Assembly (NCBI RefSeq): GCF_009826895.1
Contig: NZ_WUMV01000007.1
Coordinates: 372,001-436,000, forward strand
Source: Stappia sediminis
GTDB taxonomy: Bacteria > Pseudomonadota > Alphaproteobacteria > Rhizobiales > Stappiaceae
Direction of reading: 5' to 3'
Length of the DNA stretch: 64,000 nt
The position numbers were made by a program, and so were the translations under genes. The notes below the pieces were generated by a model, which was given only the letters and a program-made list of their open reading frames with translations, made no database searches and was not told the DNA's origin. Below are positions 26,864-37,120 of the stretch, one piece after another; positions within the stretch are counted from its first letter, which is position 1; each line of letters begins with the position of its first letter.

Positions 26864-26943
26864 GAAAGCGCTCTGGAAACAGGCCATTGAGCCGAATGGC
26901 GAACCACCGGCGGGCCGACGTTCTGGAAGGACGGAGCCGTGCC

Positions 26944-27837
26944 ATGCGTAACATGACCTCTCCACCCGCGTGCGCCTTGAAAGCAAGGATCCGCAATCTC
27001 CTTTTGGCGGCCTGTTTCGTCATCGCCATTTGCGGGCTGGCGAACAAGACGGCAAAAGCGGAAGAGGTGGACCTGCTGCTCGTGCTTGCCGTCGACATTT
27101 CCTATTCCATGGACGACGACGAACAACGCCTGCAACGGCGAGGCTACATAGAGGCGATCACCTCGGATCCGGTCGTCAATGCGATCAGGAACGGGCTGAT
27201 CGGCAAGATCGCGGTTGCCTATACCGAATGGGCCGGCACGGCATCCCAGCACATCCTCGTCGACTGGCATGTCATCGCCGGGCGCGACGACGCCGAACGT
27301 TTCGCCGCCGCCCTTGCCGAAGCGCCGATATCCCGCGCCTACCGGACATCGATCGGCGAGGCGCTTTATCACGCCGCATCCGTGATCGAGGAAGCTCCGC
27401 ATTCCGCGCTGCGCCGGGTGATCGACATTTCCGGCGACGGGCCCAACAACCAGGGAAGGCTTGCCCCCGCCGCGCGCGATTCCACGGTGGAAAAAGGCAT
27501 TACCATCAATGGCCTTCCGCTGATGCTGAAGCGTCCGATCTACGGCTGGTTCGATATCGACAACCTCGACGTCTACTACGAAAAATGCGTCATCGGCGGG
27601 CCGGCGGCCTTCACCATCCCCGTGCGCGACGTCGAAGCCTTTCCCGAAGCCATCCGGCGCAAGCTCGTTCTCGAGATCGCCCATACCCGGCACCCGCCGG
27701 GCGACGAAGGCTGGATCGGCGAGGTAAACGCCGCCCGGGATCCGCAAGAGGCGATCAGCGTTCAGAACAAGTTCGAGCCGCTTTGCACCATCGGCGAAAC
27801 GCTGTGGCGGCGCCGGATGCTCGACGGCGACCGGTAA
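26944..27837 (+). CDS. DUF1194 von-Willebrand-type secreted protein B
   Basis: A 297-residue paralogue of the preceding protein. The ATG at 26944 follows GGAAGGACGGAG; an upstream in-frame ATG at 26836 would only translate the palindromic repeat. The signal peptide is clear (NLLLAACFVIAICGLANKTAKA). The mature part starts EEVDLLLVLAVDISYSMDDDEQ with an intact MIDAS DxSxS and keeps RRVIDISGDGPNNQG and YYEKCVIGGPAAFTIPVRD. The C-terminus is longer than in paralogue A. Probably periplasmic; function not known. Tandem copies suggest duplication before the repeats entered between them. Confidence 0.87.
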   Translation: MRNMTSPPACALKARIRNLLLAACFVIAICGLANKTAKAEEVDLLLVLAVDISYSMDDDEQRLQRRGYIEAITSDPVVNAIRNGLIGKIAVAYTEWAGTASQHILVDWHVIAGRDDAERFAAALAEAPISRAYRTSIGEALYHAASVIEEAPHSALRRVIDISGDGPNNQGRLAPAARDSTVEKGITINGLPLMLKRPIYGWFDIDNLDVYYEKCVIGGPAAFTIPVRDVEAFPEAIRRKLVLEIAHTRHPPGDEGWIGEVNAARDPQEAISVQNKFEPLCTIGETLWRRRMLDGDR

Positions 27838-28011
27838 AACCGCCAATAGGCATGGCGGCGACCGCAGATTGAATTACGCTACGGAACTGCGTTTTGGCGG
27901 CGGGGCTGGCCATTTGCCCGCGTATCGGCGATAACCCTGTGATCGACCGCTCAGCCGCCACGCACCTCCCGCGGGCCGGCCGGGCCGGACATCGACAACG
28001 TGGAAACCCGA

Positions 28012-28455
28012 ATGAACGCACCCAGTACCGAAAGGGCCGCCCTGGCGCTTGTCGCCCATGACGCCAAGAAAGGCGACATGGTGGAATTCGCGCGGCGGAA
28101 CCGCTCCAAGCTTTCGGACTATCGGCTCGTGGCGACGGGAACCACGGGCGGGCGCATTCTCGAAGCCTGCCCCGACCTCGATGTTACGCCGCTGAAGAGC
28201 GGGCCGCTCGGCGGCGACCAGCAGATCGGGGCGATGATCGCGGAAGGCAGGCTTCACGGCCTCATCTTCTTCGCCGACCCCCTTTCGCCCATGCCGCACG
28301 ACGTCGATGTCAAAGCGTTGATGCGCCTTGCCCTTGTCTACGATATTCCGATGGCCCTTAATCAGGCCACCGCGGAGATCCTGCTTCGCTCCGCAAGGCT
28401 CCAGGGCCTTGCGACCACCTCCCAGACACCCGAGATCACCAAGTTTCGCCAATGA
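28012..28455 (+). CDS. mgsA: Methylglyoxal synthase
   Basis: A 147-residue MgsA from the ATG at 28012; an in-frame GTG at 28000 is the alternative. It shows the [12 protein letters not shown] start, the phosphate-binding [10 protein letters not shown] loop, [19 protein letters not shown] with the catalytic Asp region, and [20 protein letters not shown]. It converts dihydroxyacetone phosphate to methylglyoxal and phosphate, a bypass used under phosphate limitation or carbon excess. Its stop overlaps the glk start by four bases, pairing it with hexose phosphorylation. The 174-base upstream gap has no clear structure. Confidence 0.94.
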   Translation: MNAPSTERAALALVAHDAKKGDMVEFARRNRSKLSDYRLVATGTTGGRILEACPDLDVTPLKSGPLGGDQQIGAMIAEGRLHGLIFFADPLSPMPHDVDVKALMRLALVYDIPMALNQATAEILLRSARLQGLATTSQTPEITKFRQ

Positions 28456-29498
28456 GTTTCCAATCGACATCGATTCGCGCCCTGCGCTTTCCCGTGCTTA
28501 TCGCCGATATCGGCGGCACCAACGCGCGCTTCGCCCTCGTCAGCGACGCCCACGCCGCCACGCAGGTGTTCGGACGAACCGACACAAGCGCCTTTGCGGG
28601 TTTTACCGAGGCCGCGAACCAGATGGCGCTCGACAAGACGTCGCTCCTGCCGCGCACCGCGGTGCTCGCCGTCGCCGGCCCCGTGACCGGCGACAAGATC
28701 CCGCTGACCAACGCCGACTGGGTGATTGAGCCGAATCGCCTGCTTGAAGAACTGGGACTTGAAACGGTGATCGTGCTCAACGATTTCGAGGCCCAGGCGC
28801 TGGCGCTGCCGGGTCTTGAGGGCGACGACCTCGAGGCGATCGGCGGCGGCACAGCGCTCGATTTCGGCGCGAAGGTGGTCGTCGGCCCGGGAACCGGTCT
28901 CGGCGCGGCCGCAATGGTGCACGCGCAGGACACATGGGTGCCGATCCCCGGCGAAGGGGGCCATGTGGAGCTTGGCCCCGTCAGCGAGGACGATGCGAAG
29001 ATTTGGCCTTTCATCGAACGCCAGGAAGGGCGGATCGGCGCGGAGCGCATCATTTGCGGCGCGGGGCTTTTGCGCCTGGCGCGCGCCGTCGCAAAGGCCG
29101 ACGGCGCGGAGCGCGACTTCTCCTCGCCCGAGGATGTGACCAAGGCGGCCGACGGCGGCGACGAAGTCGCGCGCCACACGATGGATGTGTTCGCGCGTGC
29201 TCTGGGCCGGGTGTCCGGCGACTTCGCGCTCACCTTCCTTGCCCGTGGCGGCGTCTTCCTTGCCGGCGGCATCCCGCCGAAGATCGACCGCCACCTCAAG
29301 GACGGCCCCTTCCGCGAGGCCTTCGAGGCGAAGGCGCCGCACAGCGCGCTAATGAAGACCATCCCGACCTACCTCGTGCGCCACGAAAACCCCGCGCTCG
29401 AAGGGCTCGCTTCTTTCGCGCGCACCCCGTCGCTTTTCGCCGTCGAGCTTTCGGGCCGCAAATGGGAAAGGCCAGCGCAGGACCGCGCGGCGGGGTAA
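28452..29498 (+). CDS. glk: Glucokinase
   Basis: A 348-residue bacterial glucokinase (ROK-independent Glk family). Motifs: [14 protein letters not shown] (ATP phosphate loop), [34 protein letters not shown] with catalytic Asp, [12 protein letters not shown], and [16 protein letters not shown]. The ATG overlaps the mgsA stop (ATGA). It phosphorylates glucose for the Entner-Doudoroff and pentose phosphate routes common in Hyphomicrobiales. Coupling to mgsA suggests shared control of carbon overflow. Confidence 0.95.
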   Translation: MSFQSTSIRALRFPVLIADIGGTNARFALVSDAHAATQVFGRTDTSAFAGFTEAANQMALDKTSLLPRTAVLAVAGPVTGDKIPLTNADWVIEPNRLLEELGLETVIVLNDFEAQALALPGLEGDDLEAIGGGTALDFGAKVVVGPGTGLGAAAMVHAQDTWVPIPGEGGHVELGPVSEDDAKIWPFIERQEGRIGAERIICGAGLLRLARAVAKADGAERDFSSPEDVTKAADGGDEVARHTMDVFARALGRVSGDFALTFLARGGVFLAGGIPPKIDRHLKDGPFREAFEAKAPHSALMKTIPTYLVRHENPALEGLASFARTPSLFAVELSGRKWERPAQDRAAG

Positions 29499-29517
29499 CC
29501 CCCCGAAGACCAACCGA

Positions 29518-31983
29518 ATGGCCCGGCCGGATTTCTCTTCGCCACTGCCTATCGACGCGGTGCTGCCGGATCTGCTGGCGGCACTTGAAGCAGGGCCGAA
29601 CGCCGTGCTCGTCGCCGATCCGGGCGCGGGCAAGACGACGCGCGTGCCGCTCGCCCTGCTCGACGCGCCGTGGCGCGGTGACGGGCGCATCATCGTGCTG
29701 GAACCGCGCCGCCTCGCCGCACGCGCCGCCGCCCGGCGCATGGCGCAAACGCTTGGCGAAGCGGTGAGCGAAACGGTCGGCTACCGTGTGCGGCTGGAAA
29801 CGCGGGTGAGCGCCAGAACGCGCATCGAGGTCGTGACCGAGGGCGTCTTCACGCGCATGATCCTCGACGATCCGGAGCTTTCCGGCGTCTCGGCCGTTCT
29901 CTTCGACGAATTCCACGAGCGCTCGCTCGACGGGGATCTGGGGCTGGCGCTCGCGCTCGACGTGCAGGGCGCGCTGCGAGAGGACCTGCGCCTCCTGCCC
30001 ATGTCCGCGACAATCGATGCGAAGGCTGTCGCGAGCCTCATGGGCGGCTGTCCGGTGGTGGTTTCCGAGGGCCGGTCCTTTCCCGTCGAGACGCACTACG
30101 TCGGCAAGGCCGGCGTGCGCGGGATCGAGGACCAGATGGCAGCCGCCGTCAAGAAGGCGCTTGGCGAAGAGCAAGGCTCCATCCTCGCCTTCCTGCCGGG
30201 CCAGAAGGAAATTCTCAAAACCGCCTCGCTGCTTGAAGACCGTGTGCCGGCAAATGTAGACGTCGCGCCGCTATATGGCGCGCTCGACGGCAAGGCGCAG
30301 GACGCCGCTATCCGGCCCGCCGCGAATGGCCGGCGAAAGGTGGTGCTTTCAACCGACATCGCGCAGACATCGTTGACGATCGAGGGCATACGCGTCGTCA
30401 TAGACAGCGGCCTGTCGCGCGTACCGAAGTTCGAACCTTCCACCGGATTGACGCGCCTTGAGACGGTGCGCGTTTCCAGGGCGAGCGCGGACCAGCGGCG
30501 CGGGCGCGCAGGCCGCACGCAGGAAGGCGTGTGCTACCGCCTCTGGGACGAACCGCAAACGGCGGCGCTGCCCGTTCAGGACCGGCCGGCAATCCTGGAA
30601 GCGGACCTGACGCGCCTTGTCCTCGATCTGGCGCTTTGGGGCGAAAGCGATTCGGGAAAGCTTTCCTTCCTCGACCCACCGCCGAAGGGTGCGTGGACCG
30701 AGTCCGTGGAGCTGTTGAAAGCGCTCGACGCGCTGGACGACGAAGGGCGGATGACGGCGGCCGGCAGACGCCTCGCCGCCTTGCCGCTGCCGCCGCGTCT
30801 TGCCCATATGCTGGTGGAAGCGGGCGCGCAAGATGCCGGCGGGCTTGCCTCTGAAATCGCCGTGATCCTGACCGAACAGGGGGTCGCAGGGCGTTCCACG
30901 GATCTTCGCGAACGCCTGTTGGTTCTCAGGCGCGGCAAGGGACGGCGCATCGACGAGGCGAAGGCGCTTGCCCGGCGCTGGCGAAAGCTTGCCGGGATTG
31001 GCGAAGGGGATGCGGACCCGGAATCGGCGGGCGAAGTGCTGGCGCTCGCCTACCCCGAACGGGTTGCGCAGAGGCGCGACGGCAAGGGCGGTTTCCGGCT
31101 TGCGAACGGGCGCGGCGCGCTGCTCGAGCAGTCCGACCCGCTTGCCGGGGAGGCATTCCTCGTCGTCGCAGACATTCAAGGAACCGCCGCAAGAGGGCGG
31201 ATCGCGCTTACGGCACCCATCGACAAGGAGGCTATCGAGCGGCTCTTCCCCTCGCATATCGAGGAAAAGACAGAAGTTGTCATCGACGCGAACGGTGCGA
31301 TCCGCGCAAAGCGTCTGCGCCGCTATGGCTCGGTGGTGCTTGACGAACGCAACGAGCCGGATCCCGACCCGGAGGCTATCGCCGACGCACTTTTGTCGCT
31401 CGTCGGCAAGAAAGGCATTGCCCGCCTGCCCTGGACGAAGGCGCAGAAGGCGACGCGAGCGCGCATTACTTATCTGCACAACACACTAGGCCCGGAATGG
31501 CCGGACCTTTCCGACAAGGCCCTCGATGCCACGCTGGAAGATTGGCTGAAACCGCAAGTGGCAGGCAAGACGAAGCTCGATCAGATCGATGCGGAGTGCC
31601 TTGGCAATGCGCTGTCGGGTCTTCTTCCATGGGCGAGAATGGCCGAAGTGGACCAGCTCTTGCCGAGCCACTTCGAAGCGCCGTCAGGCTCCAGCATTCC
31701 CATCGACTACGATGCGGCGGAAGGACCGACATTGCGCATCAGGGTGCAGGAGCTTTTCGGCCTCGACCGGCACCCTGCCATCGCCGATGGAAAGGTGCCG
31801 CTGATCCTTGAGTTGCTTTCGCCCGCCCACCGCCCGATCCAGATCACGCGCGACCTGCCCGGTTTCTGGCGCGGATCATGGGCCGACGTGAAAGCCGACA
31901 TGCGCGGGCGCTACCCCAAACATTCGTGGCCGGACGACCCGCTGAGCGAGCGGGCCACCAGCCGGGCGAAGCCTCGGAAGTGA
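29518..31983 (+). CDS. hrpB: ATP-dependent RNA helicase HrpB
   Basis: An 821-residue DExH-box helicase. Motifs in order: Walker A VADPGAGKTTRVPLALL, VLEPRRLAARAAARRMA, DEFHERS (motif II), MSATID (motif III), STDIAQTSLTIEGIRVVIDSGLSRVP, and QRRGRAGRTQEGVCYRLWDE (motif VI). The long C-terminus with SPAHRPIQITRDLPGFWRGSWADVKADMRGRYPKH is the HrpB-specific domain. The length matches the family. Its cellular role is not firmly established, though RNA processing is assumed. It ends directly against the convergent putA stop (31983/31984). Confidence 0.95.
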   Translation: MARPDFSSPLPIDAVLPDLLAALEAGPNAVLVADPGAGKTTRVPLALLDAPWRGDGRIIVLEPRRLAARAAARRMAQTLGEAVSETVGYRVRLETRVSARTRIEVVTEGVFTRMILDDPELSGVSAVLFDEFHERSLDGDLGLALALDVQGALREDLRLLPMSATIDAKAVASLMGGCPVVVSEGRSFPVETHYVGKAGVRGIEDQMAAAVKKALGEEQGSILAFLPGQKEILKTASLLEDRVPANVDVAPLYGALDGKAQDAAIRPAANGRRKVVLSTDIAQTSLTIEGIRVVIDSGLSRVPKFEPSTGLTRLETVRVSRASADQRRGRAGRTQEGVCYRLWDEPQTAALPVQDRPAILEADLTRLVLDLALWGESDSGKLSFLDPPPKGAWTESVELLKALDALDDEGRMTAAGRRLAALPLPPRLAHMLVEAGAQDAGGLASEIAVILTEQGVAGRSTDLRERLLVLRRGKGRRIDEAKALARRWRKLAGIGEGDADPESAGEVLALAYPERVAQRRDGKGGFRLANGRGALLEQSDPLAGEAFLVVADIQGTAARGRIALTAPIDKEAIERLFPSHIEEKTEVVIDANGAIRAKRLRRYGSVVLDERNEPDPDPEAIADALLSLVGKKGIARLPWTKAQKATRARITYLHNTLGPEWPDLSDKALDATLEDWLKPQVAGKTKLDQIDAECLGNALSGLLPWARMAEVDQLLPSHFEAPSGSSIPIDYDAAEGPTLRIRVQELFGLDRHPAIADGKVPLILELLSPAHRPIQITRDLPGFWRGSWADVKADMRGRYPKHSWPDDPLSERATSRAKPRK

Positions 31984-34900
31984 TCACGCATCCGACATGG
32001 ACATGAGACTGGCGTTGCCGCCCGCCGCCGCCGTGTTGATGGAGACGACCTGCTCAAGCGCAAAACGCGTGAGGTAGGCCGGGCCGCCCGCCTTCGGCCC
32101 CGTGCCGGAAAGGCCGGAACCGCCGAAGGGCTGCGTGCCGACGACCGCGCCGATTATGTTCCGGTTCACATAGACATTGCCGACCGAAAGCCTGTCGACC
32201 ACCGTTTTCACCGTTGCGTCGATGCGGCTGTGGACACCGAGCGTCAGGCCGTAGCCGGTGGCGTCAATCCGGTCGAGGACCTTCGGCAGGTCGGCGGCCT
32301 TGTAGCGCACGACATGCAGGATCGGGCCGAAGACCTCGCGCGTGAGCGCCTCCGGCTTGTCGAGCTCGATGATATGCGGCGCAACCCACGAACCATCCAC
32401 GTAAGCGCCGTCCGGCACCTGCCCGGCATAGGCGATTTTCTGGCTCTTCTTCATCTCCTCGACATGGGCCATGAGATTGTCACGCGCTTCCATATCGATG
32501 ACCGGGCCGATGTCGGTGGCCGGATCGGCGGGATCGCCGAGCTTAAGCTCCGCCGCCGCGCCCTTCACCATGGCGACGAGCTTGTCGGCGACATCGTCCT
32601 GCAGATAGAGGATCCTGAGCGCGGAACAGCGCTGACCGGCGGAGCGGAAGGCCGACATGATGACATCGTCCGTCACCTGCTCCGGCAAGGCGGTGGCATC
32701 TACCAGCATGGCGTTGATGCCGCCGGTTTCCGCGATGAGCGGCACGATCGGACCGCGCTTTTCGGCCAAAGTCCGGTTGATCGCCCATGCGGTTTCCGTC
32801 GAGCCGGTGAAAGCGACGCCCGCTATGCGCGGCTCCTTGACGAGGGCAGCCCCAACCGCGCCGTCGCCCGGCACGAAGAGCGCGGCATCCTCCGGCACTC
32901 CCGCCTTGTGAAGCAGCCTGAACGCCTCATAGGCGATGAGCGGCGTCTGCTCGGCGGGCTTGGCGATCACTGCGTTGCCGCTGACGAGCGCCGCCGTGAC
33001 CTGGCCGAGGAAAATCGCGAGCGGGAAGTTCCAGGGCGAAATGCAGACGAAGACCCCGCGCCCGCGATGACGATAGCGATCCTCCTCCCCCGTGGGGCCC
33101 GGCATCAACGTTCCCTCGCCGAAGAGGACGCGCGCCTGGGCGGCGTAGTAACGGCAGAAATCGACCGCCTCGCGGATTTCGGCGATGCCATCGACGAGGC
33201 ATTTGCCGCCTTCCTTCGCCAGGATCGCCATAAGCCGGTCGCGATTTTCCTCCAGAAGGTCTCCAAGCTTCGCGATCGCCGCCGCACGATCCTCCACCGG
33301 GGTGCGCGACCAGCGCTCAAACCCTTTGGACGCCGTATCGAAAATGGCGCCGACCTGATCCACGGTCGCTTCCTGAACGGAGCCGGCGATGCTCTTGCCA
33401 TCGGCGGGAGAAAGGACCGGACGCTCAGCCCCTTTCGCCTGAAGCCCCTTGCCGAGCGGGCGGGCCCTGACGGCCGGAAATTCGGTTTTCGCCATGCCAT
33501 CGACAAGCGCCAGACGCTCGGCCGAATAGCCGAATTCCATGCCTTCGGAGTTCTTTCGGGCCTCGCCGTAAAGATCGGCGGGAAGAGGGATCTTGAGGTT
33601 GCGCGCCTTTGTGCCGCCGGCAAGCACGTCCTGCGGACGCGTGATCAGTTCGCCGATGGGGACGCTGGTATCGCCCACCGCCGAGACGAAGGAGGAATTG
33701 GCGCCGTTTTCAAGAAGCCGGCGGACGAGATAGGCCAGCAGGTCACGGTGACCGCCAACGGGCGCGTAAATGCGGCAGGGATTGCCGTCGCGCTCCGCCA
33801 CCGCGCGGAACAGGCTTTCGCCCATGCCATGCAGGCGCTGGAATTCGAAGCCGCCTTCTCCGCCCGCAAGTGCGAGGATCTGCGCGACAGTCAGCGCGTT
33901 ATGCGTGGCGAACTGCGGGTAGATGCAGTCGCGCGCAGCCATGAGCTTGCGCGCACAGGCAAGATAGGAAAGGTCCGTTGCCGCCTTGCGCGTGAAGACC
34001 GGATAGTCCTGCGCGCCATGTTCCTGCGCACGCTTGACCTCCGTATCCCAGTAAGCACCCTTCACGAGGCGGATCATGAACTTGCGATCGAGCGCGCGGG
34101 CAAGGCCGATCATCCACTCGACAACGGCAACGCCGCGCTTCTGGTAAGCCTGAACTGCGAGGCCGAAGCCGTCCCATCCGGCAAGCGACGGATCGGCGGC
34201 AACTGCCGCGATCACATCGAGCGAGATTTCGAGCCGGTCCGCCTCTTCGGCATCCACGGTGAAGTTAAGGTCGTGCGCCTTCGCGGCCTGGGCAAGCTTC
34301 AACAGGCGCGGCACCAGCTCGTCGCGTACGCGCTCGCCGTTGACCGCCTCATATCGAGGATGAAGCGCGGAGAGCTTCACCGAAATGCCCGGCCGGTCGG
34401 GCAGCGGCTTCTTGCCCGCCGCCTTGCCGATCGCTTCAATCGCGTCGGCGTAGGACTTCGTGTAGCGCTCCGCATCCTCCGCGGTGCGTGCGCCTTCGCC
34501 CAGCATATCGTAGGAATAGCGGTAGCCCTTGGCTTCCTGCGTCTTCGCGCGGTTGAGCGCCGCCTTGATCGTCTCGCCGAGAACGAACTGATGGCCGAGG
34601 ATGCGCATGGCCTGCCGCGTCGCGGTGCGTACCGCCGGCATGCCCATGCGCTTAACCAGCGACGAGAGGATCGTATCCGGCGCTTCGCCCGGATGGATGA
34701 GCCGAGAGGTGATGCCAAGCGCCCAGGAAGATGCGGAAACAAGCCATGTATCGGGCTGTGTGCCGTCGCCATCGCCAAAACGCGCGGCGGCAAGCTTGTC
34801 CTCGATCAGCTTGTCGGCGGTCGCCGCATCCGGCACGCGCAGGAGCGCTTCCGCCAACACCATGAGGGCAAGGCCCTCACGAGTCGAAAGCCCGTATTCG

Positions 34901-35118
34901 CGCAGGAAATCCTCAACCCCGCCGAGACCGCCCTGCGAGGAACGGATCGCGTGGATATAGTCGCTTGCGTGCTGATCTATGAGCTTTTCGCTCTCGGCAT
35001 CGAAACTCGCTTGCGGGATGAGGGCGCGCACCGCCTCCTCGTCCGACGGCGCGAACTTCGCGCGAAACGGGGCTATCCCCTTGATACCCGGCTCGACCGC
35101 CTCAAGTGCCACGCTCAT
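31984..35118 (-). CDS. putA: Bifunctional proline dehydrogenase / P5C dehydrogenase
   Basis: A 1044-residue PutA from the ATG at 35118 (CAGGAGGGTGG upstream). Residues about 60-460 are the FAD proline dehydrogenase barrel ([37 protein letters not shown]). Residues about 500-1000 are the aldehyde dehydrogenase: [32 protein letters not shown] and catalytic Cys in [12 protein letters not shown]. There is no N-terminal ribbon-helix-helix, so it is not an autorepressor; the divergent Lrp-type gene is the likely regulator. It oxidises proline to glutamate and could also receive proline-like products of hydroxyproline metabolism. It is convergent with hrpB without any gap. Confidence 0.95.
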   Translation of the reverse strand: MSVALEAVEPGIKGIAPFRAKFAPSDEEAVRALIPQASFDAESEKLIDQHASDYIHAIRSSQGGLGGVEDFLREYGLSTREGLALMVLAEALLRVPDAATADKLIEDKLAAARFGDGDGTQPDTWLVSASSWALGITSRLIHPGEAPDTILSSLVKRMGMPAVRTATRQAMRILGHQFVLGETIKAALNRAKTQEAKGYRYSYDMLGEGARTAEDAERYTKSYADAIEAIGKAAGKKPLPDRPGISVKLSALHPRYEAVNGERVRDELVPRLLKLAQAAKAHDLNFTVDAEEADRLEISLDVIAAVAADPSLAGWDGFGLAVQAYQKRGVAVVEWMIGLARALDRKFMIRLVKGAYWDTEVKRAQEHGAQDYPVFTRKAATDLSYLACARKLMAARDCIYPQFATHNALTVAQILALAGGEGGFEFQRLHGMGESLFRAVAERDGNPCRIYAPVGGHRDLLAYLVRRLLENGANSSFVSAVGDTSVPIGELITRPQDVLAGGTKARNLKIPLPADLYGEARKNSEGMEFGYSAERLALVDGMAKTEFPAVRARPLGKGLQAKGAERPVLSPADGKSIAGSVQEATVDQVGAIFDTASKGFERWSRTPVEDRAAAIAKLGDLLEENRDRLMAILAKEGGKCLVDGIAEIREAVDFCRYYAAQARVLFGEGTLMPGPTGEEDRYRHRGRGVFVCISPWNFPLAIFLGQVTAALVSGNAVIAKPAEQTPLIAYEAFRLLHKAGVPEDAALFVPGDGAVGAALVKEPRIAGVAFTGSTETAWAINRTLAEKRGPIVPLIAETGGINAMLVDATALPEQVTDDVIMSAFRSAGQRCSALRILYLQDDVADKLVAMVKGAAAELKLGDPADPATDIGPVIDMEARDNLMAHVEEMKKSQKIAYAGQVPDGAYVDGSWVAPHIIELDKPEALTREVFGPILHVVRYKAADLPKVLDRIDATGYGLTLGVHSRIDATVKTVVDRLSVGNVYVNRNIIGAVVGTQPFGGSGLSGTGPKAGGPAYLTRFALEQVVSINTAAAGGNASLMSMSDA

Positions 35119-35282
35119 TCCACCCTCCTGACGCCATCCCATCTTGCGGGCCCACCTTGCGGGCGCAAACCAACCGATCCCGGACAAGCGGAACGCTTGC
35201 TCCTGAGCTTTTCGCTAGTATAATCGCAATTCGAGTGTACTTTTCTCCAAAGAATAGCCGCCCATTAGGGAAATATGCAAAA
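35119..35282. promoter_or_regulatory. putA-putR divergent promoter region
   Basis: 164 bases separate the two start codons. The half nearest the Lrp-type gene is AT-rich (around 35210-35282). Lrp-family regulators normally bind several sites in such regions, so both promoters and the proline-responsive operator should be here. I could not pick out an unambiguous palindrome. Confidence 0.5.
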
Positions 35283-35771
35283 ATGACAGTCGATACCGTG
35301 GAATCCACAGCCATAGATCGCATCGACCGCAAAATCCTTGCGGTTCTGCAAGAAGACGGGCGGATCACCAACACCGATCTTGCCGCGCGCGTGAACCTTT
35401 CGCCGACTGCCACCGCCGAGCGTTTCAAGCGCCTGATGCGGGAGGGCTACATCCTGCGCTTTTCCGCCGAGCTGCATCCCGGCAAGCTCGGTCTCGGCCT
35501 CCTCGTCTTCGTCGAGGTGAAGCTCGATCGCACGACGCCCGATATCTTCGACGCTTTCGGCCGAGCCGTTGCACGGGCGAGCGAAGTCCTTGAATGCCAT
35601 ATGGTGGCCGGTGGTTTCGACTACCTGATCAAGGCGCGGGTTCGCGACATGGCGGCCTATCGTGCCTTCCTGTCCGACACAGTGCTTGCGCTGCCCGGCG
35701 TGCGCGAAACCCACACATACGCGGTGATGGAAGACATCAAGGACACCCACGTGCTGCCGATCGCACGGTAA
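35283..35771 (+). CDS. Lrp/AsnC-family regulator of proline utilisation (PutR-like)
   Basis: A 162-residue Lrp-family protein from the ATG at 35283; longer in-frame starts run into putA's leader. The N-terminus has the family pattern AIDRIDRKILAVLQEDGRITNTDLAARVNLSPTATAERFKRL (helix-turn-helix). It is followed by a RAM ligand-binding domain with GGFDYLIKARVRDMAAYRAFL. Divergence from putA and knowledge of alphaproteobacterial PutR make it the probable proline-responsive activator of putA. Its ribosome site is weak. Confidence 0.88.
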   Translation: MTVDTVESTAIDRIDRKILAVLQEDGRITNTDLAARVNLSPTATAERFKRLMREGYILRFSAELHPGKLGLGLLVFVEVKLDRTTPDIFDAFGRAVARASEVLECHMVAGGFDYLIKARVRDMAAYRAFLSDTVLALPGVRETHTYAVMEDIKDTHVLPIAR

Positions 35772-35875
35772 ATAACCGCGGCCGCGCACACGAAATTGTC
35801 AAAAGCTCTTGTGTTGCCAAATGGCTTACGCTTCGGCACGTAAGTAGAAAGAACAAGAGTGGAGTCTTGTCGGGA

Positions 35876-37090
35876 ATGCACAAAAAAATCGCTGTCGCAC
35901 TGGCCGCCATCGCTCTCCTGGTTCTGCCCGCGAGGGCGGAAGGCCCGGACGCTGCCGATTGGCGGGCCGTGCTCGAGGACGCGAAGGGCGAGACGGTCTA
36001 TTTCCACGCCTGGGGCGGGGAGCCGCGCATCAACGCCTATATCGAATGGGCGAGCGACATGATCGCGGCGAAATACGGCGTGCGTCTGGAGCACGTGAAG
36101 CTGGACGATACTGCCCACGCGGTAAGCCGCATCGTCGCGGAAAAGGCCGCCGGCAAGGACCATGGCGGCAGGGTCGATCTCGTCTGGATAAACGGCGAGA
36201 ATTTCGCGGCTCTGAAGAACGCGGACCTGCTCTATTCGCCCGGTTGGGCGGAAAAGCTGCCGAACTGGAAATATGTCGACGTCGAGGGCAAGCCCGCCGT
36301 CGTGACCGATTTCACGGTGCCGACGGAGGGCCTTGAAAGCCCGTGGGGCATGGCGAAGCTCGTCTTCGTTCACGACAGCGCGAGGCTTGCACACCCGCCG
36401 AAAACACTCGATGGACTTTACGATTATCTTCTGGAGCATCCGGGCCGCTTCGCCTATCCCCAGCCACCCAACTTCCACGGCTCGACCTTTCTGAAGCAGG
36501 TTCTGGCAAGCGTCATCGTCGATCCCGCGAAACTTCAGCGCCCGGTCGACGAGGCGACCTTCGGGCAGGATGTGGCACCGCTTTTCGCCTATCTCGACAA
36601 ACTGCACCCGAAACTCTGGCGCGAAGGCCGGGCCTTTCCGCAAAGTGCAGCGGACCTGAGGCGCCTGCTCGCCGACGGCGAAATCGACATCTCCTTCACC
36701 TTCAACCCCAGCGGAACGTCCGCGGCGATAGAAGCCGGCGAACTGCCCGACACCGTGCGCACCTTCGTGCTCGATGGCGGCACCATCGGCAACGCGCATT
36801 TCCTCGCCATTCCCTATAACGCCAACGCCAAGGCGGGCGCGCTCGTTGCCGCGAACTTCCTGCTGTCGCCGGAAGCCCAGGCGAAAAAGCAGGATCCGCA
36901 CAACTGGGGCGACCCGACGGTGCTCGACGTGAATAAGCTTTCGGATGACGAGCGCGCGATTTTCGATGAAATAGATCTCGGCGTCGCAACCTTGCCGCCG
37001 GAAGACCTAGGCCCCGTCATTCCCGAACCGCATGCCTCCTGGATGACGCGGATCGAAGAGGAATGGATCGCGCGCTACGCCGCGCAATGA
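35876..37090 (+). CDS. YnjB-type ABC transporter substrate-binding protein
   Basis: A 404-residue secreted solute-binding protein, first gene of a ynjBCD-like set. The signal peptide is residues 1-22 (KKIAVALAAIALLVLPARA). Characteristic stretches are YFHAWGGEPRINAYIEWA, VDLVWINGENFAALKNADLLY, FTFNPSGTSAAIEAG and a C-terminal DPTVLDVNKLSDDE. The start at 35876 follows TCGGGA. The solute is not known; YnjBCD systems have been linked by annotation to thiamine or to polyamine/spermidine-like compounds without firm proof. It follows the putR-like gene by about 100 bases. Confidence 0.85.
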   Translation: MHKKIAVALAAIALLVLPARAEGPDAADWRAVLEDAKGETVYFHAWGGEPRINAYIEWASDMIAAKYGVRLEHVKLDDTAHAVSRIVAEKAAGKDHGGRVDLVWINGENFAALKNADLLYSPGWAEKLPNWKYVDVEGKPAVVTDFTVPTEGLESPWGMAKLVFVHDSARLAHPPKTLDGLYDYLLEHPGRFAYPQPPNFHGSTFLKQVLASVIVDPAKLQRPVDEATFGQDVAPLFAYLDKLHPKLWREGRAFPQSAADLRRLLADGEIDISFTFNPSGTSAAIEAGELPDTVRTFVLDGGTIGNAHFLAIPYNANAKAGALVAANFLLSPEAQAKKQDPHNWGDPTVLDVNKLSDDERAIFDEIDLGVATLPPEDLGPVIPEPHASWMTRIEEEWIARYAAQ

Positions 37091-37120
37091 ATTCTCCTTC
37101 CGGTCCTGTAAGGTGAGCGC

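Noticed and set aside
26836-26943. Upstream start for the second DUF1194 gene
   Set aside because: It would translate the palindromic repeat into a basic stretch; the ATG at 26944 has a ribosome site and leads straight into the signal peptide.
32230-35223. Very long open frame on the plus strand opposite putA
   Set aside because: It is a GC-rich codon-periodicity shadow: no domains, Arg/His-rich composition, and putA on the other strand has full-length, clear motifs.
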